A stretch of DNA of 64,000 bases from Pseudodesulfovibrio thermohalotolerans. GTDB lineage: Bacteria > Desulfobacterota > Desulfovibrionia > Desulfovibrionales > Desulfovibrionaceae. The stretch lies in assembly GCF_021353295.2 (NCBI RefSeq), contig NZ_CP120635.1:372001-436000 (forward strand), given 5' to 3'. Shown here piece by piece: positions 18,651-27,900 of the stretch (the first letter of the stretch is position 1; each line of letters starts with the position of its first letter). Under the pieces are notes generated by a model. It made no database searches, was not told the DNA's origin, and saw only the letters and a program-made list of their open reading frames with translations. The position numbers and the translations under genes are program-made.

Positions 18651-20027
18651 CTAGTTTTTCTTCAGGCACCGTTTCAGGTTGACCTGCTTGCCTCTGGCGA
18701 TGCCGGCCTGATTGTCCGGCACGTTCTTGGTGATGGTGGAACCCGCTCCGATCAGGGCGTTTTCGCCCACGGTCACCGGCGCGACAAGGGCCGTATTGGA
18801 ACCGATGAAGGCTCCCGCGCCGATCTTGGTCGTGAATTTGTTTTTGCCGTCGTAGTTGCAGGTGATGGTCCCCGCGCCGATGTTGGCGCCGGGGCCGACC
18901 TCGGCGTCGCCCAGGTAGGTCAGGTGGCTGGCCTTGGACCCTTCGCCCAGGACGGCCTTCTTCATTTCCACGAAGTTGCCGGTGCGCGCGTCCTTTTTCA
19001 GCACCGCGCCCGGCCGCAGCCGGGAGTAGGGGCCAACGGTCGCGCCCTCGCCCACTTCGGCTTTCTCGATGTGGTTGAATTCGCGGATCACGCAGCCCGG
19101 GGCGAAGACGGCGTCGGTGATGTGGTTGTAGGAGCCGAGGCGCGCGCCCGCCGCGACCTTGGAGGCCCCGTAGATTTCGCAGTGGCCGAATATTTCGGCT
19201 CCTGGCTCCACTTCGACCCTCGGACCGACGATCACGGTGCCGGGGTTGTGGATAAGTACGCCCTTGTCGATGAGTTCGTCCACGATGCGACTGCGCAGGG
19301 TGCTTTCGGCGACAATCAGCTCGCGCGGGGAGTTGATGCCCATGAGGGAAATGTCGTTGCCCGCCTGGACGCCGTCCACGGCCAGCCCCTTGTCCACGGC
19401 CAGGGCGATCAGGTCGGTGATGTAGTATTCGCCGGATTTGTTCTTGTTTTCGAGCAGGTCGAGCAGGGGACCGATGGTCTCGATCTTGAGCAGGTAGATG
19501 CCCGCGTTGACCTCGCCGGTGACCGGGCCGTGCAGGGAGAAATCGTAATCCTTGGCCTCGACCACGGCCGTGATTCGCCGTTCGGCGTCTCGGACGACCC
19601 TGCCGAAGGAGGCGGTGTCGCGGGGGGTGATGGTCATGAAGGCCAGATCGCAGCATCCCTGGGCGGCCATGAGCCGGTCCAGCGCTTCCACCGTGACCAG
19701 CGGGGTGTCGCCGTTGATGACCAGGCAGTGGGTCGCCCCGGAGTCCTTCACGGCTTCCCATGCCACCTGCAGGGCGTGGCCGGTGCCGAGCTGTTCCGTC
19801 TGGGTGACGAACCGGCTCGCCATGTCCGGGAAGGCTTTGGCCACGTTGTCGGCGTCGTGGCCGACCACGGTCAGGATGTTTTCCTTCACGATGGGCGCAA
19901 GGGCCTCGTACACGTAGAAGAGCATGGGCTCGTTAAGCAGGGTTTGCAGGACCTTGGCCTTGGGCGAGCGCATCCGCGTTCCCTTGCCAGCGGCCAGCAC
20001 CAGGGCGGTCGTCTTGTTTTCGGGCAT
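18651..20027 (-). CDS. glmU: Bifunctional GlmU (GlcN-1-P acetyltransferase / GlcNAc-1-P uridylyltransferase)
   Basis: This 458-residue protein makes UDP-GlcNAc for peptidoglycan and LPS. The N-terminal pyrophosphorylase domain has LVLAAGKGTRMRSPKAKVLQ, EQLGTGHALQ and INGDTPLV. The C-terminal left-handed beta-helix is evident from hexapeptide repeats (IGAGTITCNYDGKNKFTTKI, GSNTALVAPVTVGENALIG) and ends in a short basic tail. The length is normal. It lies upstream of the zap genes on the same strand. Confidence 0.96.
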   Translation of the reverse strand: MPENKTTALVLAAGKGTRMRSPKAKVLQTLLNEPMLFYVYEALAPIVKENILTVVGHDADNVAKAFPDMASRFVTQTEQLGTGHALQVAWEAVKDSGATHCLVINGDTPLVTVEALDRLMAAQGCCDLAFMTITPRDTASFGRVVRDAERRITAVVEAKDYDFSLHGPVTGEVNAGIYLLKIETIGPLLDLLENKNKSGEYYITDLIALAVDKGLAVDGVQAGNDISLMGINSPRELIVAESTLRSRIVDELIDKGVLIHNPGTVIVGPRVEVEPGAEIFGHCEIYGASKVAAGARLGSYNHITDAVFAPGCVIREFNHIEKAEVGEGATVGPYSRLRPGAVLKKDARTGNFVEMKKAVLGEGSKASHLTYLGDAEVGPGANIGAGTITCNYDGKNKFTTKIGAGAFIGSNTALVAPVTVGENALIGAGSTITKNVPDNQAGIARGKQVNLKRCLKKN

Positions 20028-20187
20028 TCCGTTCTCCGTATGGGGTTCCTTGTACCGTTACGCCGGGCATAAATTACCCGCTCGCACGGGAAAGAACAAG
20101 GCCCGTTTGCAAAATGCGGGCGGGTTTGCGGATGTTGTCGGCGTCGGGACGGCGTATTCGGAGCGGCCGGACGGCCGGGGGACGTTT

Positions 20188-22143
20188 TTAGTACGCCAGC
20201 CGTCCGAGCGACTTCATGATGAGGGTGCAGCCCATGGCGAACATGCCGGTCAATCCCATGCCGCAGGAAAAGCCCGCCAGGAGGACCGGGGCGTAGTGCC
20301 GCCAGCGCGCGCCGTATTTTTTCAGGAAGTAGAAGCGGCCCAGCAGCGCGCCGACCACCTCCAGGATCATGCCGTGGGGTGTGGATTGGCCCAGGCCGCG
20401 GACCACGCCGTAGACCAGGAGCACGGGCAGGCCAAGGACGTTGAGCACCGAGTAGAGGATCAGGCCGAGCCCCAGTCCCGACAGCACCACCGGGCCGGAC
20501 AGCGCCTCGAAGAAAAGGGAGTTGCCGTCAAGTGTGGAGGTTTGCAGGAGCAGGGTGTTCAGGGCCTGAAGGTGCCACAGCTCCTGCGCGAACGGGTATT
20601 CCGGCGAAGGGATGGGAGCGAGTTGCCAGAGGAACTGCGAGAAGAGCAGGGAGGAAACCATGACGATGGGAAAAACCAGGATTTCGGCCTTGATGATCCC
20701 GCGCAGGCTGGTTCCGGTCAGCTCGATCTGGCGGAACTGGACCGTGGCCTCTCCGTAGTTGTGAAAGGGGATGGGCGCGTACCAGATCTCAAGCCCATGG
20801 TAGCCGAAGAACTTGGCTCCGGCGATGAACGAGAATTCGCGGACCATGGGCAGGGCGATGAACTGTCCGGCCACGCCCTCCATCCGCGCGGAGATGTAGG
20901 ATATCACCGGGGTGTACACGAAGCCGTAGAGGACGAAGAATATCCAGGGGAAGCTCGGCACCAGCCAGAGGCAGAAGGCGATGTAGCACAGGGTGGAGAA
21001 GACGTAGATGCCTATGGACACCCAGAAGTTGATGTCGCCGCGCCCCTCGGGCGGGTTGAACAGGGCCGAGAAGTCCAGGCCGCCGCTTGCGCTGCGGAAG
21101 GATTTGACGACGTAGTAGACGCCCACCGCGCCGATGGCCAGGCCCAGTCCTATGCCGAAGCTCATGTAGAAGTCGAAGTTGTTGGCGAAGACCGTCTCCA
21201 CCGTGGCCATGCCCGGATGCCAGCGGTGCAGGATGCCGTGGGCGTAGAGGATCGGGTTGGCCACAATGGTCACGACGAGCCCGAGCAGTCCGCCGATGAC
21301 CGCCCAGAAGGGCAGGACCATGCCGATGAAGACCAGGCCCAGGTCGAATTGCAAGCCCGTGGCCACGGCGGGCAGGACGTCCTCGGTGTGCCGGGTCAGC
21401 TCGATCCACGGAATGGGGATGAGCCGGATGGGCTCGGTGAAGAGCAGTCCGGACAGGGCGGGCAGGAGCACGTAGAAGAAGCCGAAGGCAAGCCCGATGA
21501 CCCCGCCGATGGAGAAGACCCGCCACTTCCAGCCGGTCTTCTTGTCCTCGGTGGATTCGGCCAGGGCCATGGTGCCCAGCGCGCCCACCGGGGCCATGGG
21601 GAAGGGCAGTTTCTCCACGTCCGAGGTGATGCGGTACAGGGAATAGCCCAGGCCGAAGTGGTCGATGCGCTGGACCAGTTGCGCGCCGATGAGCAGCAGG
21701 ATGGGCACGAGCCAGTCGCGGTGCATGAAGGTTCGCTCCAGGTAGGAGCCGGAGCCCACGGCGGGCGCTACCCAGTGGGGGATGAACTCGGTCAGGCCGA
21801 GCATCCGCGCCGCATCGGACTGGACCAGGTATTGGTTCCAGAGAAGCCCCTGGAACGGCGAAGCCAGCGCCGCGCCCGCCATGTAGTAGAGCAGGAATAT
21901 TTCCTGTTCCTTCAGGTGGGTGTAGGAACGTTTGGCGATCTCGGCGAAGAGAATGATGGTCACCCAGCGGGCGGCCGGGCCGATGCCCTGGCCGATGACC
22001 AGTTGCAGGTACATGGAGCCGGGCATCATCAGGAAGCCGATGAAGACGGCTCCCACCACGGTCTTCCAGTCGAACCCCTCCTCGAATTTCTCGGGCGGTT
22101 TGAGCAGGTCCCGGTATTCTTTCAGTTCCTTGTCGTCGTACAT
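20188..22143 (-). CDS. Large polytopic membrane protein (OPT/DUF6785-like), distal copy
   Basis: This 651-residue protein has roughly 14 hydrophobic segments. It starts with a soluble stretch (MYDDKELKEYRDLLKPPEKF), then VVGAVFIGFLMMPGSMYLQL. It resembles the uncharacterised large membrane proteins annotated DUF6785/DUF6784 or "peptide transporter", distantly like OPT transporters; this is family recall, not a search. A second protein of similar layout is encoded at 22963-24975, with a solute-binding protein gene between them. It is the last gene of the six-gene operon beginning near 31283. The transported substrate is unknown. Confidence 0.65.
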   Translation of the reverse strand: MYDDKELKEYRDLLKPPEKFEEGFDWKTVVGAVFIGFLMMPGSMYLQLVIGQGIGPAARWVTIILFAEIAKRSYTHLKEQEIFLLYYMAGAALASPFQGLLWNQYLVQSDAARMLGLTEFIPHWVAPAVGSGSYLERTFMHRDWLVPILLLIGAQLVQRIDHFGLGYSLYRITSDVEKLPFPMAPVGALGTMALAESTEDKKTGWKWRVFSIGGVIGLAFGFFYVLLPALSGLLFTEPIRLIPIPWIELTRHTEDVLPAVATGLQFDLGLVFIGMVLPFWAVIGGLLGLVVTIVANPILYAHGILHRWHPGMATVETVFANNFDFYMSFGIGLGLAIGAVGVYYVVKSFRSASGGLDFSALFNPPEGRGDINFWVSIGIYVFSTLCYIAFCLWLVPSFPWIFFVLYGFVYTPVISYISARMEGVAGQFIALPMVREFSFIAGAKFFGYHGLEIWYAPIPFHNYGEATVQFRQIELTGTSLRGIIKAEILVFPIVMVSSLLFSQFLWQLAPIPSPEYPFAQELWHLQALNTLLLQTSTLDGNSLFFEALSGPVVLSGLGLGLILYSVLNVLGLPVLLVYGVVRGLGQSTPHGMILEVVGALLGRFYFLKKYGARWRHYAPVLLAGFSCGMGLTGMFAMGCTLIMKSLGRLAY

Positions 22144-22167
22144 ATGTTTCGCTCCTGCGGCCCGGGG

Positions 22168-22950
22168 CTACTTGTATCGGTCGAGGACGGCCTTGAGGCT
22201 GCCGTCCGCCTTCATTTCCCTGAGACGGAGGTTGAATTGTTCGATGACGGGTTCCCATCCCCGGTCCTTCGGAAACACGAAACGGATAGGGGCGGTGCCG
22301 ATCGGAGTCGGGTCCATGCGAAACTGCCGGGGGTCGATGTCTTCCCGGTTGTGGAACATCCACCGTATTTCCGTAAGGTTGACAATGGCGGCGTCCGCCC
22401 TGCCCCGCCGAAGGAGCTCCAGCATGACGTCGGGGGAGGTGGCGTCGAGCCGGGTGATGCCGCCCGGCCCGAAGTGCGGTTCCAGGGCCGGGTAGACGAA
22501 CCCCTTGATACACGCCACGGTCGCGCCGTGAAGGGTCTCGGGGCCGATGTATTGCAGCGAGCTTCCCGCGCGGTAGAGGAGCACGTCGTCGTTGGGCATG
22601 AACGGGGCGGTCCAGAGGAACTTGTCCGGCTCGTCTTTCCATTCCCTGGCCGAGGCGTACACGTTCACCCCGCCGTGTTCGAGCATGTCCCAGCCCCGCT
22701 TGTCGGGCAGCCGCCTGAAGGAAAGGGCGTACCCCAGCGGTCCGGTCACGGCCTTCAGCACGTCCGGCAGGATGCCCCTGTCCGGCAGATCCGGGCTGCC
22801 GATATAGTAGGGCGGCACATCCGCGTGCGCGATGAACATGACGATGCTGTCCTTGGCCGGGGAAGCCGCGAGGGCGCGTGGCGCTAGGCCCGTACCGGCC
22901 GCGAGCAGCAGGAGGAGGGGGAGCGGCAATATCTTCAGGAACGGATTCAT
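22168..22950 (-). CDS. Periplasmic solute-binding protein, family 3-like
   Basis: This protein has about 260 residues. It has a Sec signal peptide (hydrophobic LPLPLLLLLAAGTGLAP, cleavage near ALAASPAKD). The mature domain resembles bacterial extracellular solute-binding proteins family 3 (AHADVPPYYIGSPDLPDRGI, ADAAIVNLTEIRWMF, then a C-terminal LREMKADGSLKAVLDRYK). The start at 22950 is preferred because GAGGA sits 5 bases upstream; the ATG at 22956 overlaps that site. It lies 12 bases after the upstream membrane-protein gene and 24 before the next. It probably serves those membrane proteins, an unusual partnership for an SBP. Confidence 0.8.
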   Translation of the reverse strand: MNPFLKILPLPLLLLLAAGTGLAPRALAASPAKDSIVMFIAHADVPPYYIGSPDLPDRGILPDVLKAVTGPLGYALSFRRLPDKRGWDMLEHGGVNVYASAREWKDEPDKFLWTAPFMPNDDVLLYRAGSSLQYIGPETLHGATVACIKGFVYPALEPHFGPGGITRLDATSPDVMLELLRRGRADAAIVNLTEIRWMFHNREDIDPRQFRMDPTPIGTAPIRFVFPKDRGWEPVIEQFNLRLREMKADGSLKAVLDRYK

Positions 22951-22962
22951 GGGCATCCTCGG

Positions 22963-24975
22963 TTACATGGGAAAGACGCTGTACGCCTGGTTGGAGAACA
23001 TGCCGATGACGGCGTAGACGCCGCCCATGAGGAAATCGCCCAGGATCAGGCCGATAAACAGGAATCGGACCTTGTTGTAGAGCCGTGTGCCGCCGTAGTG
23101 CAGGACCAGGTGATTGCACAGCCAGCCCAGGAAAAATGGATACCACAGGATCTTCATGCCTGCGGAATAGGCCGCCAGGTAGCCGAGGGGGTGCAGGGGC
23201 CACCAGGGCAGCTTGTAGTAGCAGTAGATCAGCACGAACATGGTCAGGGCGCCGAAGCCCGCGTAGGTGATGAGCCACTGGTTGGGGCCGGCGGGCTGGT
23301 CAACCAGCCGCTGGGCGTTTTCGTAGTTGGCCAGCACCGTTTGGGTGGCCCAGTCCAGGCGCAGTTCGCGCAGGCCGTAGCGGTGGCCGAGATAGAGCAT
23401 GGTCGCGAAGGCCGCGGCCAGGGCCAGGACCAGGGAGACGCCGATGGCCGCGAGGAGCAGGCGGCGTCGGGCCGGGGCGGCCGATTCGCGTATCTTGGCC
23501 CCGTGGAACAGCGTCGGGGCCACGGATTCCCGCACGTCCAGGAAGAGGACTTTCTGCATGACAGCGGTGGCGGCAACGCCTGCCGAGCCGAAGACGCCCG
23601 TGCCGAACAGGCCGATGATCCCGTCGGACGGTGCGGCCGTCAGGGTGAAGTAGGGCAGGCCGCCCTGGCAGACGAGGCGGCTGACCACGAGCATGACCAG
23701 CAGGAACGCCAGGGGCAGGAGAACCGCGCCGGTCCAGGGCAGTCCGAACCAGCGGCACCAGGCGACGAGGAAGGCCACGCCGAGAATGAGGCCCACGAGC
23801 GGCCACGCGGGCGGTCCCCATTCGTGCGGGGGCGTCTCGAAGCCGGGGTCGTGCAGGGGCTCGCCGCTTTTGCAGACCCGCCGGAGGAGACAGGTGGCCG
23901 TCTCTTTCAGGTGGTGGCGGGAGAGCCAGAGCAGGAAGAGGAAAAACACGGCGTAGGAGCCGATGGTCTGCGCGCCTTCGGGACGGGCCAGGTCCGGGCC
24001 GAGGGTGGTCCCGAGCGCGGCCTCGGGCAACTGCCAGCCGAGCACGTAGAGCAGACCGAAGAGGAGCCCGGCCGCCAGATGGAAGAACCACATGGAGAAG
24101 GATATCTGCCGGGTGGTCAGGAAGGCGAATCCCACGAAGGCCGGGATGAAATAGAGCTTCAGCTTGTAGAACCCGGAGAAGAGGCCGAATTTCGGGAAAT
24201 AGGTCCCGGCCAGGATCAGGGTCGGCAGTTCCGGCACTGACGGGTAGTAGAAGTGCAGGCCGTTGAGCAGGTGCAGCGACCCGGCCAGGACCAGGCCGAT
24301 GAGCAGGAACCGGTTGGTCCACCAGGACGAGAGCTGCCGCTGGTCCAGGGCTTCACCCATGAGCTGGGGCACGCGCAGCAGGGGGAAGTTGACCCGTTCG
24401 TTGACCACCCACTGGCGGCCGAACAGGGCGGTCAGGCAGATCATGACGAGGTACGCGCCCAGGATGAACAGGGACCAGACGAGGAGCGGAGGCAGCCAGA
24501 CGCCCCACGGGATGGCGGAAAGGACCTCTAGCACGGACATGTCCCGGCCGCCCTTGAGCCCCTGGAAGAGCTGGCGCACGGCCTCGGCGGAGTGGGGAAA
24601 CCAGGAGTCGGGCAGGAGCGGCCCGAGGACTTCGGTCCAGCGGTAGGCGTCCCTGGCGTACCGTCCGGGCGCGGTGATGTCGACGAGGAAGGTCTCGGAC
24701 AGCCCGGCGTAGCCGATGGCCGTGAACAGAGTCATCATCAGCCAGACCGTCAGGAGTTCCACTCCGGAAAAATAGGGCGGCCTGCGCGTCAGCCGGGCGG
24801 CCGCGGCGTCGATGACGAACATCCAGGCCAGGATGAAGAAGGGGGCCAGGGGGAAGTGTCCGCCGCCCAGCGGGACCCCGCCGAGCACCGCGTTGTTGTA
24901 GGGGGTGTAGACGCACAGGATCAGTCCGAGGACGAGCCCGGTCGCCAGCGCGCGCAGCCTCAGTCGTCCGTTCAT
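22963..24975 (-). CDS. Large polytopic membrane protein (OPT/DUF6785-like), proximal copy
   Basis: This protein has about 670 residues and many hydrophobic segments. It begins MNGRLRLRALATGLVLGLILC and continues with PYFSGVELLTVWLMMTLFTA and similar helices. The ATG at 24975 overlaps the stop of the giant FtsX gene (ATGA) and has AGGAGG 6-7 bases upstream, so translation is probably coupled. The open frame extends further upstream, but that part is an FtsX shadow. It resembles the DUF6785/DUF6784 membrane proteins, like the 20188-22143 gene. The function is unknown; a transporter role is inferred. Confidence 0.68.
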   Translation of the reverse strand: MNGRLRLRALATGLVLGLILCVYTPYNNAVLGGVPLGGGHFPLAPFFILAWMFVIDAAAARLTRRPPYFSGVELLTVWLMMTLFTAIGYAGLSETFLVDITAPGRYARDAYRWTEVLGPLLPDSWFPHSAEAVRQLFQGLKGGRDMSVLEVLSAIPWGVWLPPLLVWSLFILGAYLVMICLTALFGRQWVVNERVNFPLLRVPQLMGEALDQRQLSSWWTNRFLLIGLVLAGSLHLLNGLHFYYPSVPELPTLILAGTYFPKFGLFSGFYKLKLYFIPAFVGFAFLTTRQISFSMWFFHLAAGLLFGLLYVLGWQLPEAALGTTLGPDLARPEGAQTIGSYAVFFLFLLWLSRHHLKETATCLLRRVCKSGEPLHDPGFETPPHEWGPPAWPLVGLILGVAFLVAWCRWFGLPWTGAVLLPLAFLLVMLVVSRLVCQGGLPYFTLTAAPSDGIIGLFGTGVFGSAGVAATAVMQKVLFLDVRESVAPTLFHGAKIRESAAPARRRLLLAAIGVSLVLALAAAFATMLYLGHRYGLRELRLDWATQTVLANYENAQRLVDQPAGPNQWLITYAGFGALTMFVLIYCYYKLPWWPLHPLGYLAAYSAGMKILWYPFFLGWLCNHLVLHYGGTRLYNKVRFLFIGLILGDFLMGGVYAVIGMFSNQAYSVFPM

Positions 24976-27900
24976 GCCCCGGCCTCCTCTGCCTGTTCCC
25001 GCTCTAACCGCCGCCGCTCGGCGTTCAGGTCGTCGGCGTAGTGGACTACCGCGTCGTCGTCCAGGGACCGCCAGGCCAGCAGTTGCTTGCGCAGGTCGTT
25101 GATGAAATTGCGGTTGAGATTTTCCCAGGCCGTGAGTTCTCCGGCCTCGCGGTCGATGAGGACCTTTATCTGGCGGAAGCCGCCGTATATCTCGGACGGG
25201 CAGAAGATCAGCTTCACCTTCTGCCGCACGCCGAAGTCGAAGGGGGCCAGCCAGACGCGCAGGTCCATGGAGAAGCACTGGTCATCCGAGAGGGGGATGC
25301 CCTGTTCCGGAGCGGCTTGGTCGTCCAGATCGAGAAAATTGCAGCGCATGTCGTCTGTGCAGAACGTGCCGTGGGAGACGTCGTGGTGGGCCAGGTAGTA
25401 CTGGCGCAGGAAGCCGCCCGCCGAGGACATCTCGGACATCTTGATGAGGAAGGGCAGGATGACGGTCAGTCTGTCGCCCTCGGCCTCGGGCATGGTCCAG
25501 GACTTGTTCACGTCCGGGATGGCGATGTTGGCCGCCACGCGGGCGGGATAGATGGCCGAGATCAGGACCACGCCGATGACCAGGATCATGGCGGCCACGC
25601 CCGCCGTGGAGGAATAGTTGGCGGTCATGCCCGCCCACAGCGGGGTCCCGGCCAGGAACGCGCTGGAGGTCTGGGCCAGGATGTAGCCCACCACCACGGA
25701 GATGACCGCGAAGGCAAGGGATTCGGCGATGAACAGGAAAGCCACGTGGGGCGGGGCCAGCCCGACCGAGGTGTAGACCGCGATTTCGGGGCGGCGTTCG
25801 TAGACCGAGCCGATCATGGTGTTGAGCACGATGAGTATGGAGATGGCCAGCGGTATCAGGATGTTCGCCATGCCCGAGTAGTTGACCGCGTCCGAGGCGT
25901 AGTAGAGGGAGGTCCCTTCCGGGCCCCCCTTGAACAGGAGCAGGCCGAAGCGGTCGCCCAGGTCGTCGCCCACCCTGTGCCCGATGTCGGGGCGCACGGC
26001 AATGCCCTTGAGGCGGCCCGCCGACAGGGTCAGCAGATCCTCGGCCGGGACGATGACGGTTTCGAAGCCGGGGATGTGTTGGTAGCGGGACTCTGTGGTC
26101 ATGACGTCCTCGCCGCTTTCGATGGCCTCGGCCTCGACCTCGGAGAGCTGTGTGGCCGCCTGATTGGGAAAGACGATGGGGGTGATGGGCTCGCCGTCCA
26201 GGTCCGGGTTGTCCCGCAGCCCGTCGTCGCTGAACACGCCGACGAGGGTGAGGCGCAGTCCCCAGAGGACAACCGTGTTGCGCGCGGGGTCATCGGGGTC
26301 GGCGCCGATCCGTTCGGCCATGCGTTCGGGCAGCATGACGGCCTGCCGTTCGCCTTCCCGGAACCAGCGTCCCTTGACCAGGATGCGGTCCAGCCCGCTG
26401 ACCTGCGGTTCAAGCCAGGAGAGCCCGACAAGGCCGCGTCCCTGCGCCTCCTTCCCGTCGCGGATCACCGGGATGAGCGGGGCGCGGGATTTGTCGGAGG
26501 TGAATCCGGTGTCGTACCAGACGCGCGGCGCCACGGTCCCCGTGCCGGAAAAGGCGTTGCGGACAACGGACAGGGCTTCCACCGGGAGATCCTGCCAGTT
26601 GAGGTACTTGCCCATGAGCCCTTCGTAGGAGGCGTGGTCGTTGAATTTGGCCCACCCGGCCTGCCGCACCGATTTGACCGTGGTGAAGTTCATGATGGTG
26701 AAGGTCAGGATGACCAGGGTGGCGAAGGTCAGGAAGGTGCGCACGGGCCGCCGTTTGAGGTTGCCAACTCCTAGGACGAAGGCCGCGGCGAAGGCGGCCA
26801 TGGGACTGATGCCGGTCAGCTTGACGTGGGAGGAGCGTTTTTGCAGCTCGACCATTTCCCGCTCGAAACGGAAGAAGATGATGAGCGAGACGAGCAGGGA
26901 CAGGGCCAGGATGAAGAAGGCCAGGATGACCACCAGCGGCGAATAGGTCAGTTGGAAAGCGGGATGCACCAGATAGATGACCCCGATGATGAGGAGCAGG
27001 AAGCCCAGGAAGGCGCTGATCCGTTTCTTGATGTCCACGAAGGAGAAAAAGAGCCGCTCCATGCAATAGGCGAAGGGCACGAACAGGGCCACATAGAAGA
27101 GCACCCCGAAGAGCACGTCGCGCTGGGTCTTGTCCACGTCGTTGTAGACCCGGCTCGCCTTGGACAGGGAGGCGCGGGACGCTTCGACGAATTTGTCCCA
27201 CTGCATGGATTCGCGGTAGCCGACGGCCTCCGCCAACTGCTCGTCGCCCTGCTTGCGCAGCAGCCGGATGCGGTCGTTGACGATGCCCTTTTCTTCGAGG
27301 TTGTCGATGCGCGGGCCGAGCAGGGTCCACATGTCCCGGGCGGCCCGGAATTCCGTCAGGGGGATGACCGGCCACCGCCGGGCGATGTAGCCCAGCCCTT
27401 GGGGGTGCTCCGAATCCGAGTTGAGGAGCAGGACCTTCTTGTCCAGGACGGTGTCGGACAGGGTCAGCTTGACCGGGGTGTCCGGCTCCAGGAACAGGGT
27501 GCCGAGGGTGGACGAGCGGGTGTCCAGGCGGCTGTACCAGTAGCTCACGGGCGGGGCCTCGGTGCGGCCGTCGATGAGGGTGGGGCGGTACAGGTACTTG
27601 AAAGTCCTCGGCTCGAACATGTCGAACAGGGTGGTCTGCGTGCAGGCGAAGAGGATCAGGTCCGTGGCCTGCACGGCGCGGGAGAGCTTGAGCCGGTAGG
27701 CGTTCTTGCCGGTCTTGGGCTTGTCTATGGCCCAGTCGGCCAGTCCTGTCTCGTCGTTGAACTTGAAGGCTTCTATGACCGCCTTGTGGTAGCTGACCTT
27801 CTTGCCCGCGAGCCCGGGGATGCGGAAGTCCCCCTGGGTATCGACCATGCCGTAGGCGCGCGTCTGCCACTGGAAGGCCAGGACGATCATGCCCGTGGCG

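Noticed and set aside
19924..22887. 987-codon plus-strand open frame
   Set aside because: Antisense to glmU and the permease genes, same shadow composition.
20789..23278. 829-codon minus-strand open frame
   Set aside because: It is in a different frame from the two membrane proteins and the SBP, which have clear signal and transmembrane structure; no domain seen.
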